A stretch of DNA of 51,719 nucleotides, from assembly GCA_902801375.1 (NCBI GenBank), contig CADCIB010000020.1:1-51719 (forward strand), written 5' to 3'. Source of the DNA: an uncultured Prevotellaceae bacterium. Its GTDB lineage: Bacteria; Bacteroidota; Bacteroidia; Bacteroidales; Bacteroidaceae. The position numbers were made by a program, and so were the translations under genes. Below, piece by piece: positions 34,423-42,220 of the stretch. Numbering within the stretch: position 1 is the first letter of the stretch; each line of letters starts with the position of its first letter. Under the pieces are notes generated by a model. That model searched no databases. It worked only from the letters and a program-made list of their open reading frames with translations, and was not told where the DNA came from.

Positions 34423-36630
34423 ATGCGTAAAATACTACCCTATATACTGCTCTTAGCCATCTCATTAACAGCTTGTACACATAGCAAAAAGAACTACCGC
34501 ATTGGCGTTTCACAGTGCTCCAACGACATCTGGCGCGACAAGCAGAATGCAGAACTCAGAATGGGTGCCTATTTCCACGAAAACGTAGAACTGCTCTTTG
34601 CGACGGCCGACGACAGCGACGAACGGCAGGTGCAACAGATAGACAGCCTCGTGAAGAAGGGCATCGACCTGCTCATCGTGGCTCCCAACCAGGTGGCCAC
34701 CATCTCTCCTGCCATCGACCGCGCCTACGACAAGGGCATCCCTGTCATTGTGTTCGAGCGCAAGACCAACTCAAAGAAATACACCGCCTATATGGGTGCC
34801 GACAACTACGAGATGGGGCGAATCATGGGCGAATATGTGGCCACGCGCCTGAAGGGAGAAGGTAATGTGGTGGAGGTGATGGGACTGAAAGGTTCGTCGC
34901 CCGCCATCGAGCGACACAACGGTTTCAAGACTGCGCTCGACCGCTATCCTGACATCCATATCACGGCGACGTTGCAAGGCGACTGGACAGAACCTACGGC
35001 CTACGAAATCACGAAAGAATGGCTTGCCGCCAATCAAGGGCAACCTGTCGACCTTGTCTTCGGCATGAACGACCGTTCGGCCATGGGAGCCCGACGGGCC
35101 ATACTCGAAGCATCTCATCCCGCCACTTCGGGTTCTCGCCTCCCCCTGTTTTGTGGCATCGACGGTCTCTCAGGCAAAGACGGAGGCATACAGTTGGTTC
35201 GCGATTCCCTGCTCGATGCCTCGTATATCTATCCCACACGAGGCGATCAGCTCATCAGTCTGGCCATGGACATTCTTGAAGGAAAGCCCTACGACAAAGA
35301 AACATCGCTGATGTCTGCCATCGTCACGCGTGCCAATGCCAATGTGCTGCTCATGGAAGGCGAAGAGGTGATGAGGCAATCAGAATATGTGGAGAAGCTT
35401 CACCAAATGACCACGGGCTATCTCAAACAACTTGCCAACCAGCGCATCTTCATTCTCCTGACCATCTTCCTCATCGTGTTGCTGCTCTTGCTGGTAGTCG
35501 GCATGAGGCTCTACCATCGCCAGCATGTGCGCTTGGAGCAAGAACGCAGCAAGCTCGAACGCGAGCAATTGGAGTTTTACACGCAGGTGAGCCATGAGCT
35601 ACGCACCCCCCTGACGCTGGTTGAAGGACCGCTCAATCAGTTGGCGGCAACCCCCGAGATGAAACAGGCTTCAAAGGAAACCGCCCAATTGCTTGGAATT
35701 CTGCGCCGCAATGCCGCCCAATTATCGCTATTGGTCAATAAGATATTTGATGCTCAAGTGGGACGCATTGGCCAGAATCTTTCTTCGGAACAAATCGATA
35801 AACTCACGATGAGTCAGGAACGTGAACAACACGATATGATGCTCAACGAACCAGACGAAGCAGAGAAAGATGCAAAAGCCGACAGCGAACTGCCCACCGT
35901 ACTCGTGGTCGACGACAACCCCGACCTTCGCGTCTATCTGCGCAGCATCCTGCAGACCGACTACCGCATTCTCGATGCCGCCGACGGACAGCAGGGTATG
36001 GCCGTGGCCAAAGAAGAGGTGCCCGACTTGATTCTGAGCGATGTGATGATGCCCGTCATGAATGGCCTTGATTTCTGCAAGCAACTGAAGGCCGACGAGG
36101 TGACAAGCCATATCCCCGTCATCCTCGTCACAGCGCGGGCCATGAACCAGCACCAAGTGGAGGGCTATCAAAGCGGTGCCGATGCCTATCTCACGAAACC
36201 TTTCGTCGCCGAAGTACTCAAAGCGCGGATTGCCAACCTGCTCTGGCAGCGCCATGAACTCAGAAGCATGTGGGAAGGGAAAAAAGTGGAGAAGAAGAAA
36301 GAAGTGGCCAACGACCCCTTCATCCGACGTTTCCAGGCGGTGGTCGACGAACGGCTAACCGACAGCGACCTGAGTGTTGAGGACATTGCCTCAGAACTGG
36401 CGCTCAGCCGTGTTCAGCTCTATCGGAAGGTGAAGGCTGTCACTGGCTGCACCCCCGTCGACCTCTTGCGAAAGTCGCGACTCACCAAGGCGCGCCAACT
36501 GCTCGTCGAGAGCGATCTGACAGTCAGCGAGATTGCTTATCGTGTGGGATTTACCTCGCCATCCTACTTCACGAAGTGCTTCAAAGACGAATATGGCACC
36601 GTACCCGGCGAAGCCCGTACTCAGTTCTAA
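34423..36630 (+). CDS. Hybrid two-component sensor/regulator of the fructan PUL, lacking the HATPase domain
   Basis: A 735-residue protein. Order: N-terminal signal/anchor with a lipobox-like L-T-A-C; LacI-type periplasmic sugar-binding domain (about residues 27-330), the layout of the fructose-sensing BT1754 type; transmembrane helix (about 341-363); HisKA domain with His391 in S-H-E-L-R-T-P; receiver with Asp497/Asp498 and phosphoacceptor Asp540 in L-S-D-V-M-M-P; AraC-type DNA-binding domain (about 635-735). Only about 45 residues separate the end of HisKA (L-V-N-K-I-F-D-A-Q) from the receiver. No N, G1 or G2 boxes of a HATPase_c domain are present, so the protein cannot autophosphorylate by the normal route. 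The frame is intact across the gap. Adjacent susC and susD also carry deletions, so a recent deletion or assembly fault is likely. Confidence 0.88.
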   Translation: MRKILPYILLLAISLTACTHSKKNYRIGVSQCSNDIWRDKQNAELRMGAYFHENVELLFATADDSDERQVQQIDSLVKKGIDLLIVAPNQVATISPAIDRAYDKGIPVIVFERKTNSKKYTAYMGADNYEMGRIMGEYVATRLKGEGNVVEVMGLKGSSPAIERHNGFKTALDRYPDIHITATLQGDWTEPTAYEITKEWLAANQGQPVDLVFGMNDRSAMGARRAILEASHPATSGSRLPLFCGIDGLSGKDGGIQLVRDSLLDASYIYPTRGDQLISLAMDILEGKPYDKETSLMSAIVTRANANVLLMEGEEVMRQSEYVEKLHQMTTGYLKQLANQRIFILLTIFLIVLLLLLVVGMRLYHRQHVRLEQERSKLEREQLEFYTQVSHELRTPLTLVEGPLNQLAATPEMKQASKETAQLLGILRRNAAQLSLLVNKIFDAQVGRIGQNLSSEQIDKLTMSQEREQHDMMLNEPDEAEKDAKADSELPTVLVVDDNPDLRVYLRSILQTDYRILDAADGQQGMAVAKEEVPDLILSDVMMPVMNGLDFCKQLKADEVTSHIPVILVTARAMNQHQVEGYQSGADAYLTKPFVAEVLKARIANLLWQRHELRSMWEGKKVEKKKEVANDPFIRRFQAVVDERLTDSDLSVEDIASELALSRVQLYRKVKAVTGCTPVDLLRKSRLTKARQLLVESDLTVSEIAYRVGFTSPSYFTKCFKDEYGTVPGEARTQF

Positions 36631-36635
36631 CTATT

Positions 36636-36671
36636 CCTCCCCCTACAGGGGGAGACAGAGGGGGTCGCATA
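36636..36671. repeat. Inverted copy of the 1-kb-end palindromic repeat
   Basis: Bases here are almost the exact reverse complement of 115-150: a CTCCCCCTACAGGGGGAGA palindrome followed by CAGAGGGGGTCGCATA. It starts six bases after the regulator stop codon and could serve as its terminator. Confidence 0.75.
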
Positions 36672-36712
36672 ACTCAAGGACACGGCAAAGTCCCAAAATT
36701 CGTTCATCGTTC

Positions 36713-36741
36713 ATCAAAAATGTTACGCTGTAACAATTGTT
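36713..36741 (+). promoter_or_regulatory. Candidate PUL operator upstream of susC
   Basis: A block reading ATCAAAAATGTTAC, GCTGT, AACAATTGTT, containing a perfect inverted repeat TGTTAC-GCT-GTAACA (36721-36735). The same block (ATCAAAGATGTTGC...AACGATTGTT) occurs at 44233-44260. In both, the right half starts 56 bases before the -7 box. It is likely bound by the AraC-type domain of the neighbouring regulator (inference). Confidence 0.65.
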
Positions 36742-36787
36742 CTATCGGGCGAACGATATTTTTTACACCCAACGATTTGACAAATAG

Positions 36788-36795
36788 TACCTTTG
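36788..36795 (+). promoter_or_regulatory. susC promoter -7 box (TACCTTTG)
   Basis: TACCTTTG matches TAnnTTTG, 44 bases before the susC ATG. It lies inside an imperfect inverted repeat: AGTACCTTTGC (36786-36796) against GCAAAGTACT (36810-36819). Confidence 0.65.
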
Positions 36796-36838
36796 CATCA
36801 ACAATTTTTGCAAAGTACTAACCAAATCGTTCAAGCAA

Positions 36839-38426
36839 ATGAAACAAATCAGGTTTCTTTTGAGCTTCATGCTCATTCTTGCCTGTACTAGTAAGATTCT
36901 TGTTATCTCTTACATTGGCTACGACTCTCAGGAATTGCCTGCTCAGGACGGAATGTTCGTCCAGCTCAAAGACAATGCCAAAGAACTGGCTGAGGTCGTG
37001 GTCGTCGGTTATCAAGTACAGCGAAAGGCTGACCTCACAGGTGCCGTGGCAGTCATGGACATGAAAGGCCCCATCAGCGAGAGCGACCCCAACATGCTCA
37101 ACTCTATGCAGGGTAAGCCGCGCCGCCAACGGTGTCATCATCATCACCACCAAGCGAGGCAAAGAGGGCAAGATGGCCATCAACCTCAACTACAACGCAG
37201 CCCTACAGACCGTGGCCAAGACGTTCCAGGTGCTTAATGCCAACCAATGGGGACAGGCCTACTGGCAGGCCGCTCAGAACGATGGCATCGCGCCTACGGC
37301 AGCAGCTGCGCTCTACGGCACAGGGGCAACGCCTGCACTCGTAAGCAACGTCAATGGTTTCCAAACGGCCGACACCGACTGGCAAGATACAGTGCCATGC
37401 GTCAGCACCCGGCCATCCCCGTGTTCTCAGCACCCAGTGTCTATGCTGACCCTGTGGCCATGCTGGGATCCGATATCGACAACCCCGTGCAGACGCTCTA
37501 CAACATGCGCGACAACCAGAACTCGTCGTGGCGCATCTTCGGCAACGGCTACATTGAGGTGATCCCCATCACCGGACTCACACTGAAGAGCAATGTGGGT
37601 GTGGAGCATGTGCAATTCCTCAACAAGAATCTCACACGCAATGTCCGTGCTACCGACGATCCGGCTAACCGCGCCGTCAGCAGTGGCTACGGACAGGGCG
37701 ACACTTGGACTTGGACCAATACGGCCAACTATCTCTTCGATGTCGCCGCACAGCACCACTTCACCGTCCTGGCTGGCTCGGAAGCCATCAAGTATGTGTT
37801 TGAGGATCTTGCTGCCACACGCAAGGACTATGCTTTCGAGGATGCCGACTACATGCAGATTGGCTCGGGCTCGGGCACGATGACCAACGGCGGTGGCAAG
37901 CAGGAGTGGGCACTCTTCTCACTCTTCGGAAAACTCGACTACAACTTCGCCGACCGCTATCTCTTCTCGGCCACACTCCGTCGCGACCAGACCTCGCGCC
38001 TACACAAGGACCACAACTCGGGCATCTTCCCAGCCTTCCGATGTACCGCAACGAACTGGTTCGCCTCAACGACGAGGTTAGCATCATCGGAGGTGACTTC
38101 CGGCTCATCGAAGGCCAGCCCATGGGTGTCTACTACGGCTATGTCTGCGACGGCATCTTCCAGAATGCCGACCAGGTGTCCAACCACGCCATTGTCTCAC
38201 CCTGACAGCCAACTACAAGAACTGGACTCTCTCCACGTTCTTCCATTCCTGCACTCACCACCGTCGACGACAACAACGAGACGCGCATGTCTACCTACTT
38301 CGTCGAGGACGGCTCTTACTTAAAGTGCAAGTACATAAAGCTCTCTTATCGCTTCGACCAGCCGTGGATGAAGGACCCTATCCCCGTGCACGCACCTTCT
38401 CCATGGGACTCAACCTCACGTTCTAA
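36839..38426 (+). pseudogene. SusC-type TonB-dependent fructan transporter, broken by multiple deletions
   Basis: Recognisable SusC pieces lie in order but in changing frames, over 1.6 kb instead of about 3 kb. Signal peptide (M-K-Q-I-R-F-L-L-S-F-M-L-I-L-A) joins directly to the end of the carboxypeptidase-like domain (L-V-I-S-Y-I-G-Y-D). The TonB box region (V-V-V-V-G-Y) follows, and M-L-N-S-M-Q-G-K joins S-R-A-A-N-G-V-I-I-I-T-T-K-R-G, losing most of the plug. Barrel pieces follow. The end R-T-F-S-M-G-L-N-L-T-F then stops at 38424-38426. Junctions are near 36890, 37112, 37393, 38040, 38203, 38250 and 38390. No stop codons have accumulated inside the remaining pieces. It could not make a working transporter as read. 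Either a fresh multi-deletion allele or a misassembly. Confidence 0.85.
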
Positions 38427-38482
38427 TCCACGAGTTGACAAGCTATATGACATCATTCGTAACATATAAAAACAACAGAATC

Positions 38483-40087
38483 ATGAAAAATCAAAAATAT
38501 CATCCTCGTATGTTCTGTAAGTTGCGGTCTGTCCGCAACCCTCTCCTCGTGCTCCGACATGCTCGACACCGTGCCGCAGGGACAGTTCACGGCCGAACAG
38601 CTCGACGACTCTTCCATTGAGGGTCTCGTGGCCTCTGCCTATGCTGGCCTTGAAGCGCACTTCTTCGGCAACAACGAGGCCTTCGCCGGTCCGTCGACCA
38701 ACTGGATCTTCGACGTACGCTCCGACGATGCCTATAAAACAACTATTTCGCCATCTCGCGCGTCCACAACGCCATGCTCGCCTTGCAGAACGCTGAGGCC
38801 GTGAGCAACGCCGAACAAATCATGGGCGAGCTCAAGACACTCCGTGCTTGGTATTACTTCGACCTCATCCGCATCTTCAACCGCATTCCTTACTTCACCG
38901 AAGGCGAGGATGTGAACACGAAGCCCAACGATGAGTTCTCACGCGAGGAGATTTTCTCGTTCATCAAGCGCGACCTCACCGAGGCCATCACCGCCTTGCC
39001 GGCTCAGAAGAGTCCTGTAGGACGCATCACGCGCACCACGGCACAAGCCATTCTCGCCAAGGTATGCGCCTTTACAGCCGACTGGGAAGGGGTGAAGCAA
39101 AATGCCGATGCCGTCATCAGCAGCGGTCAATACAGCCTGTACGCTAACTTCGGCGACCTCTCGAAGGCGTCGATGAACAACGGAAGCGAGAGCATCTTTG
39201 CCCTGCAATGCTCCACAGCCAACGACAATGCGCACATCAACTGGTCGAACCTGCTGAACTGCACCTATTCCGATGGTAACCTCTACGGTACGGGCGACGA
39301 CTTCTTCTACGGCTCGCAAAACCTGGTGAACGCCTTCCGCACGAACCCTGACAACGGACTGCCCTATCTCGATGGCACCTTCAACCGCGTCAACGTCACT
39401 GCCGACTATGCCGGCACCCTCGATCCGCGACTCGACTTCACCGTAGGGCGCATCGGATTCCCCTGGCGTGGACATACCTACACGGCCGGATGGTGCCGCG
39501 CTTATGACACCTACGGCGAATATTCCAACAAGAAGGCATGGCCTGCACCTGAAGAGGCACTTGCCGCATGGCCATGGGGTGCCAACGCGCTCAACTTCAT
39601 GTTCATACGCTATGCCGATATCCTTCTGCTCAAGGCTGAGGCGCTCATCGAGACGGCTGCAGGCACCAATGCCGCCACCGACAACGACCTCGTCGAGGCT
39701 CGCAACCTCATCAACCAGGTGCGACAGCGCGCTGCCAACAGCATCGACGGCAGCTACTCTCCCGTCGACCTCGACCCCTTTATGGCGGAATACAAGGTGG
39801 AACCCTATCCCACCGACTACGACGGCAACCTCGCATGGACGAAAGACCGTGCCCGTATGGCACTCCGCATGGAGCGCCGACTCGAACTGGCACTTGAAGG
39901 CAATCGTTGGTTTGACCTTGTACGATGGGGCAACGACTACCTCATCAACACCATCAACACCTACATGACCGAGGAAGCCCCTCTGCGTCCTTACTACAAC
40001 GGGCGCTCCGTTACTGCCTCGGAAATCTTCCTGCCCGTGCCACTCGCCGAGATCGACAACGCCAACGGACTCTACAAGCAATACTAA
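38483..40087 (+). pseudogene. SusD-type fructan-binding lipoprotein, frame broken near the N-terminus
   Basis: Starts M-K-N-Q-K-Y, then shifts frame near 38515 to C-G-L-S-A-T-L-S-S-C-S-D (lipobox) and L-D-T-V-P-Q-G, the usual SusD start. It shifts again near 38740, where S-D-D-A-Y-K joins N-Y-F-A-I-S-R-V-H-N-A-M-L. From there to 40087 the SusD/RagB fold is intact: L-R-A-W-Y-Y-F-D-L-I-R-I-F (TPR-type helices), Q-A-I-L-A-K-V, F-M-F-I-R-Y-A-D-I-L-L-L-K-A-E-A, R-M-A-L-R-M-E-R-R-L-E-L-A-L-E-G-N-R-W-F-D-L-V-R-W-G. As read, at least one N-terminal segment (about 50-100 residues by family comparison) is missing. Its partner is the damaged susC; 30 bases separate it from the DUF4960 lipoprotein gene. 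Confidence 0.85.
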
Positions 40088-40117
40088 ATTACAATAAACA
40101 TTAAATATTTTAGCATT

Positions 40118-42133
40118 ATGAATCGTGTCATCAAAATATTCGCCAATAGAACAATGGTTATTGGATGTTGTATGTTGGTCGTAGCCCTCTCCTCCTGCTC
40201 CGATGTCGACCTCCTCGACGCCACCTACAGTGAGACGGTGCGCAACCTCGTCGCCGACTATACCAACGGCAGCCGCCAGGTAACCCTGCGCTGGGAAAAC
40301 CCCACCATGCAAGGCCAGTCGGGCATCCAGATTATCAAGGACAATACCGACATCACCGACATCGATGAGGTGGTCAATAGCTATCTCATCAAGAAGGCTC
40401 CCACCAACGTCGACGTAGCCTACACCGTGAAAGCCCGCTACAACGACGGACGTGTCTCTGAGGGACAGACCGTGCGCTTCAATATCGCCTACGAGGTGCA
40501 GAAGGGTGGCAACAAGGTGGCCATGCTCGTACCCAACGACTACACGGCCTCTGACGACGAGAAAGATGCTGTCGACTGGTTCCAGAAGAACTATGTCAAC
40601 ACGGGCAAGGGCATCCTCGTCACACCTGCCACCATCGACAATCTTGATATTGAGCAACAGGCTGCCTGCTGGGTGATGTGCGACCGCATCGGTGTGCAAC
40701 ACGGCTGGCAGAATCTCCCTGGCAATCTCGCATCGACAGAGACCATCAATGCCCTGAAGTCATTCTGCGAGGATGGCGGCAATCTCTTCCTCACCAACCA
40801 CGCCACACAGCTCACCGTAGCCGTGGGACGCATCGCCGACGCCTATGCACCTGGCATCTTCGGTAACGGCGAGGGCGGTCAAAACAACGACGTGTGGGGA
40901 TCACAGCCCATTATCGGCAATGCCGAGGGACAAATCTACGACCACTCAGGCCATGAAATCTACCGAGGCATGAACTTCGTCAGCGGACTCTATGAGCGCA
41001 GCATCTACTGCTTCGAAGGCGCTGGCATCAAGGGCGACCACAACTGCATGTGGGATCTCAACGCCTATGGTCTGGCCCCCAATCCCAACGTTGTGAAAAC
41101 ATGGGAAGAGCTCACCAACAGCACCGTGCTCGGCACTTGGAACCACGTGGTGGACTATTGCTGTGCCGGTATCGTCGACTTTGCGCCCACCACCACCTTC
41201 GCAGGGCGCATCCTCGCCGTGGGACTGGCTGCCTACGAATGGAACATCGGTGGCACAAACGAGTATCAGGGTCAGTTGGAGAAATTCACCAGCAACTGTC
41301 TGAGCTATGTCAGCCAGTCGGCTGAGTCGAAGGTGGCCATGCTCGTTCCCAACGACTACACCTCGAGCGATGACGAGAAGGATGCCGTGGCTTGGTTCCG
41401 CAAGACCTACGTCGACAACGGTACAGGCATTCTGCTCACTCCCGCAACGATCGACGAGCTCGACATCGAACAGAACCCCATGTGTTGGGTGATGTGCGAC
41501 CGCATCGGTGTACAGCACGGCTATCAGAATCTGCCAGGCGACTTGGCTTCAGCCGAGGTCATCAATGCCCTGAAGGCCTATACAGCTGACGGTGGCAACC
41601 TGCTTCTCACCAACCACGCCACACAGCTCACCGTAGCCGTCGGGCGCATTGCTGAGGCCTATGCTCCTGGCATCTTTGGCAACGGCGAGGGCGGTCAGAA
41701 CAACGACATATGGGGTTCACAGCCCATCATAGGCAATGCCGAGGGACAGATCTACGACCACTCTGGCCATGACATCTATTGGGGCATGGACTTTGTCAGC
41801 GGACTCTACGAGCGCAGCATCTACTGCTTCGAGGGCGCAGGCATCAAGGGTGATCACAACTGCATGTGGGACCTCAATGCCTACGGTTTGGCACCCAACC
41901 CCAATGTGGTGAAGACGTGGGAAGACACCACCAACTCCACCGTGCTGGGCACTTGGAACCACGTGGTGGACTACTGCTGCGCAGGAATCGTCGACTTCGC
42001 TCCCACCACCACCTTCCCCGGCCGCGTGCTCGCAGTGGGACTGGCCGCCTACGAGTGGAATATTGGTGGCACAAACGACTATCAGAGCCAGTTGGAGCGA
42101 TTCACCGCCAACTGCATCAGCTACCTGAAGTAA
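40118..42133 (+). CDS. Surface glycan-binding lipoprotein with two DUF4960 domains (BT1761-like slot)
   Basis: A 671-residue lipoprotein. The signal ends V-A-L-S-S-C-S-D, and S-S-C gives the lipidated cysteine. Residues about 35-125 form an FN3-like domain (V-T-L-R-W-E-N-P). Two near-identical domains follow, beginning at residues 134 and 405 with V-A-M-L-V-P-N-D-Y-T. Each carries N-H-A-T-Q-L-T-V-A-V-G-R-I, Y-D-H-S-G-H, C-M-W-D-L-N-A-Y-G-L and H-V-V-D-Y-C-C-A-G-I. From memory this is DUF4960, the domain of the levan-binding protein BT1761. Position directly after susD supports a surface fructan-binding role. The tandem copy looks like a recent internal duplication of about 813 bases. Confidence 0.88.
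   Translation: MNRVIKIFANRTMVIGCCMLVVALSSCSDVDLLDATYSETVRNLVADYTNGSRQVTLRWENPTMQGQSGIQIIKDNTDITDIDEVVNSYLIKKAPTNVDVAYTVKARYNDGRVSEGQTVRFNIAYEVQKGGNKVAMLVPNDYTASDDEKDAVDWFQKNYVNTGKGILVTPATIDNLDIEQQAACWVMCDRIGVQHGWQNLPGNLASTETINALKSFCEDGGNLFLTNHATQLTVAVGRIADAYAPGIFGNGEGGQNNDVWGSQPIIGNAEGQIYDHSGHEIYRGMNFVSGLYERSIYCFEGAGIKGDHNCMWDLNAYGLAPNPNVVKTWEELTNSTVLGTWNHVVDYCCAGIVDFAPTTTFAGRILAVGLAAYEWNIGGTNEYQGQLEKFTSNCLSYVSQSAESKVAMLVPNDYTSSDDEKDAVAWFRKTYVDNGTGILLTPATIDELDIEQNPMCWVMCDRIGVQHGYQNLPGDLASAEVINALKAYTADGGNLLLTNHATQLTVAVGRIAEAYAPGIFGNGEGGQNNDIWGSQPIIGNAEGQIYDHSGHDIYWGMDFVSGLYERSIYCFEGAGIKGDHNCMWDLNAYGLAPNPNVVKTWEDTTNSTVLGTWNHVVDYCCAGIVDFAPTTTFPGRVLAVGLAAYEWNIGGTNDYQSQLERFTANCISYLK
40517..42130 (+). 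repeat. Internal tandem duplication of the DUF4960-coding unit
   Basis: Two units start at 40517 and 41330-41333 (period 271-272 codons). They are nearly identical at the protein level over the full length and highly similar at the DNA level (shared stretches such as AACCACGCCACACAGCTCAC and TACGACCACTC). The duplication stays in frame. Confidence 0.85.
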
Positions 42134-42220
42134 TCACCTGCCTGGCGTAAGCGTAGCGTTTTTGCTTCAACGAAAAGTGATTCGTATAATTAAGAATAAG
42201 GTATCAAATAAATTCAAAAC

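Noticed and set aside
36839-38426. Several separate short genes within the susC region (such as 37247-38323)
   Set aside because: The short frames are fragments of one SusC reading in shifting frames; their recognisable segments follow SusC order and the last ends with a normal SusC C-terminus.
38939-40702. 587-residue open frame on the minus strand across susD and the DUF4960 gene
   Set aside because: Shadow of the GC-rich plus-strand coding frame: the plus strand carries clear SusD and DUF4960 motifs, and this frame shows none.
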